Shown here one piece after another: positions 43,178-51,144 of a stretch of 64,000 nucleotides of DNA. Location: assembly GCF_000721265.1 (NCBI RefSeq), contig NZ_JOFZ01000017.1:6737-70736 (forward strand), read 5' to 3'. This stretch comes from Streptomyces sp. NRRL F-5126 (lineage in GTDB: Bacteria > Actinomycetota > Actinomycetes > Streptomycetales > Streptomycetaceae). Position 1 is the first letter of the stretch, and each line of letters starts with the position of its first letter. Made by a program: the position numbers and the translations under genes. The notes beneath the pieces were generated by a model that saw nothing but the letters and a program-made list of their open reading frames with translations, did no database searches and was not told the origin of the DNA.

Positions 43178-43825
43178 ATTACCGCCAACCGGCAGACGAG
43201 CTGGGCGTTCGCCGACGCCTTTGTCGCCGAGGACGATCCACTTCGCTGGGCCCGCGAGCGGGCCAGGGAGAGTGGGCTCCGCTCGGTGTCGCCAGGCACC
43301 GGCGCCGCGCTGCGGCTGCTCGCCGCCGCGGCGGACGCGAAGGCCGTCGCCGAGATCGGCACGGGCACCGGCGTATCCGGCATCCACCTGCTGCGGGGCA
43401 TGCGCCCCGACGGCGTGCTGACCACCGTGGACGTGGAACCCGAGCGGCAGCAGTTCGCCCGGCAGGCGTTCCGTGCCGCGGGCTTCACGGGCAACAGGGC
43501 ACGCTTCATCCCCGGCCATGCGCTCGACGTGCTGCCGAGGCTCGCCGACGGCGGCTACGACATCGTCTTCTGCGACGGCGACCGGCTGGAGTCCCTGGAG
43601 TACCTGGCTGAATCGTTGCGCCTGCTGCGACCTGGAGGTCTCGTGTGCTTCGAGGGCGTCTTCGCCTCGGGCCGCACGGTCGACTCGGCGGTCCAGCCCA
43701 CCGAGGTGCTCAGAGTGAGGGAGCTGCTGAGGGCGGTGCGGGAGAGCGACGAGCTGCTGCCTTCGCTGCTACCCGTGGGCGACGGCCTGCTGTGCGCCGT
43801 GCGCAGGGGCCCTTCGGGGGGCTGA
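43178..43825 (+). CDS. SAM-dependent O-methyltransferase (ATT start)
   Basis: A 215-residue methyltransferase. AAGGAG lies 6 bases before an in-frame ATT at 43178 giving (M)TANRQTSWAFADAFVAED and ARESGLRSVSPG, the conserved N-terminus. Back to 43090 the frame has no ATG, GTG or TTG, and the next start, GTG 43286, would remove 36 conserved residues. SAM-fold motifs: VAEIGTGTGVSGIHLLRGM, VDVEPERQQFARQAF, GHALDVLPRLADGGYDIVFC and LLRPGGLVCFEGVF. Divergent from sigE. Substrate unknown; catechol-type O-methyltransferases share this fold. Confidence 0.88.
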   Translation: MTANRQTSWAFADAFVAEDDPLRWARERARESGLRSVSPGTGAALRLLAAAADAKAVAEIGTGTGVSGIHLLRGMRPDGVLTTVDVEPERQQFARQAFRAAGFTGNRARFIPGHALDVLPRLADGGYDIVFCDGDRLESLEYLAESLRLLRPGGLVCFEGVFASGRTVDSAVQPTEVLRVRELLRAVRESDELLPSLLPVGDGLLCAVRRGPSGG

Positions 43826-43867
43826 GGGAGGGCCGTCAGCGGGGCGTGTACCGGTCCGGGCGCAGTA

Positions 43868-43906
43868 CTGCCCCGGTACGGACCGCGTTCGTCCGTACCG
43901 GGGCAG
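43868..43906. terminator. Bidirectional terminator hairpin
   Basis: A perfect 16-bp stem (43868-43883 with 43891-43906) and a 7-base loop, between converging genes ending at 43825 and 43973. Confidence 0.85.
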
Positions 43907-43972
43907 CGACGGTTTCCGTCGGGGTGACCCCCGGGGCGAAGGCTGGAGGGACGGTGGCGATGGCCGTCCTAC

Positions 43973-44140
43973 TCAGCCGACGACCTTCTTCAGCGCGTCG
44001 CCGAGAGCGTCCGCCTCGTCCGGGGTCAGCTCGACCACAAGCCGACCACCGCCTTCGAGCGGAACCCGCATGACGATGCCCCGCCCCTCCTTGGTCACCT
44101 CGAGCGGGCCGTCGCCCGTCCGCGGCTTCATGGCCGCCAT
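43973..44140 (-). CDS. DUF3117 family small protein
   Basis: A 55-residue protein: MAAMKPRTGDGPLEVTKEG, RGIVMRVPLEGGGRLVVEL and a closing DALGDALKKVVG. It is almost invariant across actinobacteria (DUF3117). GGAAGGGG stands 7 bases before the ATG at 44140. Function unknown. The 280 bases to the next gene upstream hold both promoters; nothing else was seen there. Confidence 0.92.
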   Translation of the reverse strand: MAAMKPRTGDGPLEVTKEGRGIVMRVPLEGGGRLVVELTPDEADALGDALKKVVG

Positions 44141-44420
44141 GCTCGTTCCCCTTCCTGAAACCAGCTCGTCGCAGCCGGCGGCCCCGTGGCAGGCGCTGTG
44201 ACACCGGCATCGAACACAATGCTTCCTGCGCATTATCCCGCATCGCACGACCCGATGACCAACATCGGACGGCATCGCTTGCGCAACGCGTTCGCGCAAA
44301 ACCCCCCAATTCGGCGATCTGCCTGCGATACTTCGCCGCCCTGGCACACCACCGCGCCCCCGCGGTCCGTCATGCTGGTGCCCGCACGAGGGAAGACGAG
44401 CCCACGAAAGGACCCGGAAC

Positions 44421-45224
44421 ATGGCGGACACGGTGCTGTACGAGGTGCGCGACGGCCTCGCGACGATCACCCTCAACCGTCCTGAGGCGATGAACGCTCT
44501 GGACGTGGCGACGAAGGTGGCGCTCAGGGACTCGCTGCGGGAGGCGGCCGACGACACCGCCGTGCGGGCCGTGCTGCTGACCGCCGCGGGCGACCGCGCC
44601 TTCTGCGTGGGCCAGGACCTCAAGGAGCACGTCGCGCTGCTCGCCGAGGCCAAGGCGGCGGGGTCCACCGACACCATGCGCACGGTGCGCGAGCACTACA
44701 ACCCCATCGCGCGTGCCATCACGGCCATGCCGAAGCCGGTGGTGGCGGGCGTGAACGGCGTGGCCGCCGGTGCGGGCATGGGGTTCGCGCTGGCCGCCGA
44801 CTACCGGGTCGTCGCGGAGACCGCGAGCTTCAACACCTCGTTCGCGGGGGTCGCGCTGTCCGCCGACTCCGGCCTGTCCTGGACGCTGCCGCGCATGATC
44901 GGCCAGGGCCGCGCCGCCGACCTGCTGCTCTTCCCGCGGACCGTGCGGGCGCAGGAGGCGTATGAGCTCGGCATGGTCAACCGCCTCGTGCCGGCGGCCG
45001 ACCTGGCGGGCGAGGCCGCGGCCGTGGCCCGCGCGCTGGCGGAGGGGCCGACCGTGGCGTACGCGGCGATCAAGGAGTCGCTCGCGTACGGCACCGACCA
45101 CTCGCTGGACGAGGCGCTGGAGAAGGAGGACGAGGGGCAGTCGAGGGCGGGCTCGTCCGAGGACCACGGGCTGGCCGTCGAGGCGTTCCTGGCGAAGGAG
45201 AAGCCGCGCTACCTGGGCCGCTGA
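44421..45224 (+). CDS. Enoyl-CoA hydratase/isomerase family protein
   Basis: A 267-residue crotonase-fold enzyme: LATITLNRPEAMNALD, AFCVGQDLKEH (oxyanion hole), GVNGVAAGAGMGFALAADYR (second oxyanion loop), TSFAGVALSADSGLSWTLP and LVPAADLAG, ending AFLAKEKPRYLGR. The usual catalytic Glu positions are not both obvious (loop reads LSADSGLSW), so it may be an isomerase or PaaG-like enzyme rather than a classical hydratase. AAAGGA is 8 bases before the ATG. It looks like an insertion into the conserved tag-DUF3117-sigE order. Confidence 0.9.
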   Translation: MADTVLYEVRDGLATITLNRPEAMNALDVATKVALRDSLREAADDTAVRAVLLTAAGDRAFCVGQDLKEHVALLAEAKAAGSTDTMRTVREHYNPIARAITAMPKPVVAGVNGVAAGAGMGFALAADYRVVAETASFNTSFAGVALSADSGLSWTLPRMIGQGRAADLLLFPRTVRAQEAYELGMVNRLVPAADLAGEAAAVARALAEGPTVAYAAIKESLAYGTDHSLDEALEKEDEGQSRAGSSEDHGLAVEAFLAKEKPRYLGR

Positions 45225-45248
45225 GCCCTTCGCCACATCACCGTCGGG

Positions 45249-45848
45249 TCACCGCGGGGCGGTGACGTCCGAGAAGGCGCAGGCCGCCAGGTGGTCGTTG
45301 ACCAGGCCGCACGCCTGCATCAGCGCGTAGGCGGTCGTGGGCCCCACGAAGCGGATGCCGCGCTTCTTCAGCGCCTTGGACAGCGCCGTGGACTCGGCCG
45401 TCACGGCCGGGACGTCCGCCGTCGTCACCGGCAGCGGGCGCCCGGCCGGGTCCTGCGCATAGGACCAGATGAGCTCGGTGAGCTCGCCCGGCTGCCACGC
45501 GGCGAGCGTCTTCGCGTTGGCCATCGTGGCGTCGACCTTGAGGCGGTTGCGGATGATGCCGGGATCGGCGAGCAGCCGCTCGCGGTCCTGCTCCGTGAAC
45601 GCGGCGACCCGCGCGATCCCGAATCCGGCGAAGGCCGCGCGGAAGGTCTCGCGGCGGCGCAGGATCGTGATCCAGGACAGGCCGGACTGGAACGCCTCAA
45701 GGCTGAGCCGCTCGAACAGCGCGTCGTCGCCGCGGACCGGGCGGCCCCACTCGGTGTCGTGGTACGCCACGTAGTCCTCGGCGGACAGGCCCCAGGGGCA
45801 GCGCGGGAGCCCGTCGGGGCCGGCCGCGGCGGGGGAACCCGCGCTCAT
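45249..45848 (-). CDS. tag: DNA-3-methyladenine glycosylase I
   Basis: A 199-residue Tag protein. Conserved parts: CPWGLSAEDYVAYHDTEWGR, DDALFERLSLEAFQSGLSWI, TILRRRETFRAAFAGF, NRLKVDATMANAKTL and RFVGPTTAYALMQACGLVNDH. It excises 3-methyladenine from alkylated DNA. The zinc-binding Cys/His positions of the family (C17, H175-type) are recognisable at both ends. The ATG overlaps the stop of the DivIVA-like gene (ATGA), so they are co-translated. Confidence 0.95.
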   Translation of the reverse strand: MSAGSPAAAGPDGLPRCPWGLSAEDYVAYHDTEWGRPVRGDDALFERLSLEAFQSGLSWITILRRRETFRAAFAGFGIARVAAFTEQDRERLLADPGIIRNRLKVDATMANAKTLAAWQPGELTELIWSYAQDPAGRPLPVTTADVPAVTAESTALSKALKKRGIRFVGPTTAYALMQACGLVNDHLAACAFSDVTAPR

Positions 45849-46423
45849 CGGCCGCCCCCCTCCTGCTCCTGCCCGTGACCGGGCTCCTGGCCCGGCTGGT
45901 AGCCGGGCGGGGACCACGGCGGCGGGTCCTGCCGGTGGCCGGGCCACGCCTCCTGCGCGCCGTAGCCCTGCGCCCCGTAGCCCCGTGCGTCGTACCCCTG
46001 CGTGCCGTAGCCCGGCGTGCCGTAGCCCGGCGTGCCCTGGCCGCCCTGGACCGCGTGACCGCCCTGGCCGGGGCCGCCGGGGCCTGCGGCTGCCCCCGGG
46101 TGCGCGCCGGGCCCCGCGGCCGCGCCCGCGCGCGCCCCGGCGAGGCCGGCCTCAAGCTCGGCGATGCGCGCGTCGCGCTCGGCGAGCTCGGCGCCGAGGC
46201 GGCTGAGCACGTCGTCGACGTCGGCCATGCGGTAGCCGCGGACGGCGACGGGCAGCCGCACCGCGTCGATGTCGGCGCGGCTGACCGGGCGCGTCTCGGG
46301 CAGCGGGTCGATCAGGCGCTGCGGCGCGGTCTCCGGCAGGACGGTGCGGTCGCCCCCGCCCACGACGGCCATCGTGACCGCGGCGACCACCACGACCATC
46401 GCGATGAGCAAGAACCAGAACAC
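45845..46423 (-). CDS. DivIVA-domain membrane-anchored protein
   Basis: A 192-residue protein: one N-terminal membrane helix (MFWFLLIAMVVVVAAVTMAV), a DivIVA motif (IDAVRLPVAVRGYRMADVDD, VLSRLGAELAERDARIAEL) with short coiled coil, then a Gly/Pro tail with GYGTPGYGTQGYDARGYGAQ-type repeats. The GTG at 46423 has GGAG 6 bases upstream. It may scaffold envelope or polar growth proteins; the co-translated tag gene is conserved beside it in mycobacteria as well. Confidence 0.88.
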   Translation of the reverse strand: MFWFLLIAMVVVVAAVTMAVVGGGDRTVLPETAPQRLIDPLPETRPVSRADIDAVRLPVAVRGYRMADVDDVLSRLGAELAERDARIAELEAGLAGARAGAAAGPGAHPGAAAGPGGPGQGGHAVQGGQGTPGYGTPGYGTQGYDARGYGAQGYGAQEAWPGHRQDPPPWSPPGYQPGQEPGHGQEQEGGGR

Positions 46424-47197
46424 GCGCTTCTCCCCGGTGCCGAAGCCGAACTACGTCAGACCGATCGTGCCACGCCCCACTGACACCGCCGACGCGCCCG
46501 GCCCCTATCGGCCCGCGCATGGGGCTCGCCCCAGGGATTGGCCAGGACCGGGCTGCCGCATACGGCGGAGCGAGCGAGGCTCCGTGGGTGACGGCTTCCA
46601 CCTCGCTCGGCGGACCGGACCGCCGTACCGGGGGACGGCCGCATCCCTGGGGCCCCACACCCCGCAGAGGCCTGGCCGCCCGGCCGGACGCACGCGTGCG
46701 ACGCATGCACGAGACCGCCGGGGCCCGGAGCCGGTCTCCGGGGGCAGCAGGCACGGGCGCGGACACCGGTGCGTACGAAGGCGGCCGGGCGGGTCAGGCT
46801 CCGCTGCCGGACGGTATGGCCGGGCGGCCCTGCACGGCGCCGGGGCGGGCCGCCGGTCACCGGTGGGTGCCGAGCGGGGCTCGCCCCAGGCGTTGGCCGG
46901 GACCGGGCCGGGCGCATGGCGTGTGCCTGCGGTGGCCGCGTCCTGGGAGCACCGCTCCCCGCTGGGACCTGGCGGCCCGGGCCGGGCGCACGCGTGCGGC
47001 CGGCACGAGACGGCGGGGGCCGACAGTCGCTGGACGGGCCCGCGTCCATTGCGGGTGCCGCGGGCCCACCGCACCCCGTCAGGCGCTGGACGGCCCGCGT
47101 CCGTCGCAGATGTCGCCGGCCGTCGCGCCGGCAGGGCCCGGCCGCCGGGACAGCCGCACGCGTGCGGCACGTGCACGGGAGTGCGGGCTCCGGCGCG
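46424..47197. repeat. 774-base non-coding gap with degenerate long repeats
   Basis: Two diverged copies of a block beginning GGGGCTCGCCCCAGG at about 46518 and 46874, spaced about 356 bases, each followed by TTGGCC-GGACCGGG. A second motif, CGCACGCGTGCG, recurs near 46690, 46987 and 47156. CTGGACGG-CCCGCGTCC occurs twice (47031 and 47087). Frames on both strands are Arg/Pro/Ala strings. No gene is supported. Confidence 0.65.
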
Positions 47198-47956
47198 CTA
47201 CAGGCGGTCCGTGCCCGCTTCCTTGCTGACCAGGGCGACGGCCTCTTCCACGTCGTCCGTGAGGTGGAAGAGCAGCATGTCCTTCTCGGCGGCCTTGCCC
47301 TGGGCCACCACCGTGTTCCGCAGCCAGTCGACGAGCCCGCCCCAGTACTCCGTGCCGAACAGCACGATCGGGAAGCGCGTCACCTTGCGCGTCTGTACCA
47401 GCGTGAGCGCCTCGAACAGCTCGTCCATGGTGCCGAGGCCGCCGGGCAGCACGACGAAGCCCTGGGCGTACTTCACGAACATCGTCTTGCGGACGAAGAA
47501 GTACCGAAAATTGATGCCCATGTCGACGTAGGGGTTGAGCCCCTGTTCGAAGGGCAGCTCGATGCCGAGGCCCACGGACACCCCGCCCGCCTCGCTCGCG
47601 CCCTTGTTCGCGGCCTCCATCGCGCCCGGCCCGCCGCCCGTGATCACGGCGAAGCCGGCCTCCACGAGCGCCTTGCCGATGCGCGTGCCCGCGTCGTACT
47701 CCGGGGAGTCGACGGGCGTGCGTGCGGAGCCGAAGACGCTGATCGCGCTCGGCAGTTCCGCGAGGGCGCCGAAGCCCTCCACGAACTCGGACTGGATGCG
47801 CATGACCCGCCACGGGTCGGTGTGCACCCACTCGGAGTCACCCCCCGTGTCCAGGAGCCTCTGGTCCGTGGTGCCGGCCTGCACCTGGCCGCCCCGCCGG
47901 AGCACGGGCCCGAGCCGCTGCTCCCCCGACTGCGCCGGTCTCGTGGGATCGTCCAT
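47198..47956 (-). CDS. LOG-family nucleoside 5'-monophosphate phosphoribohydrolase (TIGR00730)
   Basis: A 252-residue LOG protein. Signature motifs GGGPGAMEAANKGA (near 110) and LPGGLGTMDELFEAL (near 165) with SVFGSARTP and YFFVRKTMFVKYA. The family releases free bases from cytokinin-type or purine nucleotide 5'-phosphates. The Arg and Glu active-site residues (RKTM, GTMDE) are present. GAAAGGGG is 6 bases before the ATG at 47956. It lies near dapE, as in mycobacteria. Confidence 0.92.
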   Translation of the reverse strand: MDDPTRPAQSGEQRLGPVLRRGGQVQAGTTDQRLLDTGGDSEWVHTDPWRVMRIQSEFVEGFGALAELPSAISVFGSARTPVDSPEYDAGTRIGKALVEAGFAVITGGGPGAMEAANKGASEAGGVSVGLGIELPFEQGLNPYVDMGINFRYFFVRKTMFVKYAQGFVVLPGGLGTMDELFEALTLVQTRKVTRFPIVLFGTEYWGGLVDWLRNTVVAQGKAAEKDMLLFHLTDDVEEAVALVSKEAGTDRL

Positions 47957-48157
47957 GAGCCGCCCCTTTCGTACTTTGCTGATGTTCTGTCCTCGTTCCT
48001 GTTGTTCTCTGCTTATCGGCGGAAAATCGCGTGTTTACACACAGTTGCCGACCGTTCCGTACGGTTCCGGCCGACTTCCGCTCTCCTCGCCAGCCTAAGG
48101 GCACGAACATGACGAACGGCGAAATTCCGGCCGTCGGTACGGCGCATGACACGTCAC

Positions 48158-49234
48158 TCAGGACGTGAGCCAGCCGCGCAGCCGCTCCTCGCAGTGGGCG
48201 ATGCGCTCCACCGCGACCCTCTCGTCGGCCTTGTGGGCGAGGAGCGCGTCGCCCGGCCCGTAGTTCACCGCGGGCACGCCGAGCGCGCCGAAGCGCGAGA
48301 CGTCCGTCCAGCCGAACTTGGGCTGCGCCGTGCCGCCGACCGCGGCCATGAACGCGGCGGCCGCCGGGTGCGAGAGGCCGGGCAGGGCGGCGCCCGAGTG
48401 GTCGTCCACGACGAAGTCGGCGACGCCGCAGTCCGCGAACACCTCGCGCACGTGCGCCACCGCCTCGTCGGCGCTGCGGTCGGGCGCGTAGCGGTAGTTG
48501 ACGGTGACGGTGCACGCGTCGGGGATGACGTTGCCCGCGACGCCGCCCTCGACGCGTACCGCGTTCAGCCCCTCGCGGAACGTGAGCCCGTCGACGACCG
48601 GCTGCCGCGGCTCGTAGGCGGCGAGGCGCGCCAGGATCGGGGCGGCGGCGTGGACGGCGTTGGACCCCATCCAGCTGCGCGCGGAGTGTGCCCGCTCCCC
48701 CGTGGTCGTGAGCTTGACCCGCAGGGTGCCCTGGCAGCCGCCCTCGACCTGCGCGTCGGTCGGTTCGAGCAGGACGGCGAAGTCGCCCGCCAGCCAGTCG
48801 GGGTGCGCGTCGGCGACGTGTCCGAGTCCATTGAGGTGGCCGGCGACCTCCTCGTTGTCGTAGAAGACGAACGTGAGGTCGCGGTTGGGTTCGGGGACGG
48901 TGGCGGCGATGCGCAGCTGCACCGCGACGCCCGACTTCATGTCGGTGGTGCCGCACCCCCACAGCACGCCGTCCGCGTCGAGCCTTGAGGGCAGGTTGTC
49001 CGCGACGGGGACCGTGTCGATGTGGCCGGCGAGCACGACGCGCTCGGCGCGGCCCAGCCGCGTGCGGGCCACGACGTTGTTGCCGTGCCGGTCCACACGC
49101 AGGTGCGGCAGTGTGCGCAGCGACTGCTCGACGGCGTCGGCGAGCACCTCCTCGGAGCCGCTGACCGAGGGCAGGTCGACGAGGCGTGCGGTGAGCGTGG
49201 CGGCGTCGAGTGTGAGGTCGAGCTTGTCGGACAT
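48158..49234 (-). CDS. dapE: Succinyl-diaminopimelate desuccinylase
   Basis: A 358-residue M20-family zinc enzyme of lysine and peptidoglycan biosynthesis. Motifs: LAGHIDTVPVADN (metal His/Asp), GCGTTDMKSGVAVQL (bridging Asp), VFYDNEEVAGHLNGLG (catalytic Glu), LEPTDAQVEGGCQGT and YGPGDALLAHKADERV (metal His). A -10 hexamer TAGTGT ends 6 bases before the ATG, so it is probably leaderless. dapC lies 2 kb away on the same strand. Confidence 0.94.
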   Translation of the reverse strand: MSDKLDLTLDAATLTARLVDLPSVSGSEEVLADAVEQSLRTLPHLRVDRHGNNVVARTRLGRAERVVLAGHIDTVPVADNLPSRLDADGVLWGCGTTDMKSGVAVQLRIAATVPEPNRDLTFVFYDNEEVAGHLNGLGHVADAHPDWLAGDFAVLLEPTDAQVEGGCQGTLRVKLTTTGERAHSARSWMGSNAVHAAAPILARLAAYEPRQPVVDGLTFREGLNAVRVEGGVAGNVIPDACTVTVNYRYAPDRSADEAVAHVREVFADCGVADFVVDDHSGAALPGLSHPAAAAFMAAVGGTAQPKFGWTDVSRFGALGVPAVNYGPGDALLAHKADERVAVERIAHCEERLRGWLTS

Positions 49235-49240
49235 GGAGTG

Positions 49241-49246
49241 ACACTA
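49241..49246 (-). promoter_or_regulatory. -10 hexamer TAGTGT of probable leaderless dapE
   Basis: On the minus strand TAGTGT ends 6 bases before the dapE ATG. Confidence 0.45.
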
Positions 49247-49345
49247 ACGTGCCCCGGTGCGGGGCCCGAAGCGCGTGGTCCGCGGGGCCGCCCGGCTGTC
49301 CACAGGCGGTTTTCCACAGGGGCGGTGCCGGGGGCCGCACTCCGC

Positions 49346-49351
49346 TACGGT
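49346..49351 (+). promoter_or_regulatory. -10 hexamer TACGGT of a probable leaderless gene
   Basis: TACGGT ends 7 bases before the GTG at 49359; together with the dapE hexamer it makes a compact divergent promoter of about 110 bases. Confidence 0.45.
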
Positions 49352-49358
49352 GACCCTC

Positions 49359-50432
49359 GTGTCCGAGACCTCCAAGCGATCACGTGGCGGCCGCTTCCTG
49401 CGCTGGGCAGCGGCGTTCGCCGTGCTGACCGGTGTCGCCTCGTACGCCGGTGTGCAGTACGTCACCGGCGGCGGCAGCGCTCCCACGTCGTGCACGGTCC
49501 ACGCCTCGAAGGCCCCTGCCGGCGGTGGGGAGGCCGCCAGTTACGAGCTGTCGCCCGAGCAGGCGGCCAACGCGGCGACGATCTCCGCGGTCGGGATCAC
49601 GCGCGGCATGCCGGAGCGCGCGGTCACGATCGCGCTGGCGACGGCGATACAGGAGTCGGGGCTGCGCAACCTGCGCCAGGGGGACCGGGATTCGGTCGGC
49701 CTGTTCCAGCAGCGCCCTTCCGCGGGCTGGGGCACGCGGCAGCAGATCCTCGACCCCGTCTACGCCTCGAAGCAGTTCTACACGCGCCTCGCGAAGATCC
49801 ACGGCTACGGTCAACTGCCGTTGACGGTCGCGGCGCAGCGGGTGCAGCACAGCGGCTTCCCCGGGGCGTACGCGAAGCACGAGGCGGACGCGTCGCTGCT
49901 CGCGGCGGCGTTCACGGGCCAGGCGCCCGCGGTGCTCACGTGCCCGGGTCCCGTCGACCGCAAGCCGGGGGACCCCGCGAAGGTGCGCGCGGCGCTCGTG
50001 GAGGCGTTCGGCCCCGAGGTGCTGCCGTCGAAGCCGAAGACGGCGCCGGCGGGCAGCGGCACGTCCACCGGTAGCGGCAAGGCCGCCTCCGGCACGGCGG
50101 CGGTCGCGGCCTCCGCGCCGCCGCACCATGGCGTGGCGGACGCGCGCACGGCGGACGCGGCCGCCGGCGAGCTGTCCGTCCCGGTGCGGGCGCTGCCGGG
50201 CTCGGGCGGCGGTACGCACGGCGAGATGGCGGCGGCGGCGACCGAGCAGCGCGGCTGGGAGCTCGCGCACTGGGCCGTGGCGCAGGCCGGGGTGCTGCGC
50301 CTGGAGCGCGTCGCGTACGCGGGCCGGGTGTGGAGCGCGCAGGACGCGGGCGCGGGGTGGCAGCGCGTCGACAAGTCCGGTAATCCGGACGACACTTCCA
50401 CGTCCGAGGTCACGATCGCGTTCGGCCGGTAG
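49359..50432 (+). CDS. Membrane-anchored lysozyme-like protein (often labelled heavy-metal transporter)
   Basis: A 357-residue protein: VSETSKRSRGGRFLRWAAAF, then an N-terminal anchor helix and an extracytoplasmic domain with RAVTIALATAIQESGLRNL, GDRDSVGLFQQRPSAGWGT, RQQILDPVYASKQFYTRLAK and AQRVQHSGFPGAYAKHE. The ESxLRN-GDRDSxGLFQQRP pattern resembles lysozyme/transglycosylase folds with a candidate catalytic Glu. Streptomyces databases often call this family heavy-metal transporter, which the sequence does not support. A Ser/Ala linker and C-terminal globular part follow. Confidence 0.78.
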   Translation: MSETSKRSRGGRFLRWAAAFAVLTGVASYAGVQYVTGGGSAPTSCTVHASKAPAGGGEAASYELSPEQAANAATISAVGITRGMPERAVTIALATAIQESGLRNLRQGDRDSVGLFQQRPSAGWGTRQQILDPVYASKQFYTRLAKIHGYGQLPLTVAAQRVQHSGFPGAYAKHEADASLLAAAFTGQAPAVLTCPGPVDRKPGDPAKVRAALVEAFGPEVLPSKPKTAPAGSGTSTGSGKAASGTAAVAASAPPHHGVADARTADAAAGELSVPVRALPGSGGGTHGEMAAAATEQRGWELAHWAVAQAGVLRLERVAYAGRVWSAQDAGAGWQRVDKSGNPDDTSTSEVTIAFGR

Positions 50433-50751
50433 TTCGGACCGTCACTCGCACGGTGCGCGCCCGGCACACTCGCGGGGCACTTTCCCGAAGATCGCCCACG
50501 AGCGGCCCCATCGCCCCGATGCCCTTGCGGCGCCCGGGGAGTGACGGTTCGCCAGCCGGGTGCGGAAGCTGATCCTTTGCCGTTTTCGTCCGACTCCGAC
50601 AATACGACGCATTGCCGATTCTTTACGTTGGCCCGCCGCAACCTCCCCCGCCCTCCGAGCGGTTGTCACGGCGTCAGACCGGCGCCCGACACGAAGGCGC
50701 CCGCCGACCCGGCGGGGCCCCCGGACGCCGCTCAACCGTCGAAGGAGCATC

Positions 50752-51138
50752 ATGTCCCTCCCCATGACCCGCCGCATCGCCCGCGCCGCGCTGCTCGTCG
50801 CCGCCGGCGCGGCCGCCCCTGTCGTCGCCGCGGGCGCCGCCAATGCCGCGTCGCTGCCGGGGGCCACCGACCTGGGAGCGGTCTCCTCGCTCGACGGCGC
50901 CAACGTCGGCAACACCCTCGACAGGGGCGCCCAGCAGGCCACCGACATGGCGGGCCAGACCGGCGGCCACATCGTCGGCACGGCGGTCCCCGCCGCCGGC
51001 AGGACCGTCGGATCCGCGGGCAAGACCGTCGCCCCGGCCGCTCAGAAGGTGGCCGGCGACACCGCGGGCACGGCCGGCACGATGCTCGGCGACACCGCCA
51101 AGAACAACCAGCTGCCGAGCCTCCCGCTGGGCGGCTGA
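50752..51138 (+). CDS. Small secreted Ala/Gly-rich protein
   Basis: A 128-residue secreted protein: a signal peptide (MTRRIARAALLVAAGAAAPV to ANAA), then a low-complexity mature part with repeated ThrValGly/GlyAlaGly-type patterns and the end LPSLPLGG. AAGGAG lies 4 bases before the ATG at 50752. No domain is recognised; function unknown. The 319-base gap before it holds no other gene. Confidence 0.75.
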   Translation: MSLPMTRRIARAALLVAAGAAAPVVAAGAANAASLPGATDLGAVSSLDGANVGNTLDRGAQQATDMAGQTGGHIVGTAVPAAGRTVGSAGKTVAPAAQKVAGDTAGTAGTMLGDTAKNNQLPSLPLGG

Positions 51139-51144
51139 GTCCGG

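Noticed and set aside
46505..47176. 223-residue minus-strand open frame in the repeat gap
   Set aside because: Low-complexity Arg/Pro/Ala translation of diverged repeats with no start signal or domain.
49359..50432. Heavy-metal transporter
   Set aside because: One membrane anchor, no metal-binding or transport motif; the pattern is closer to a lysozyme-type fold.
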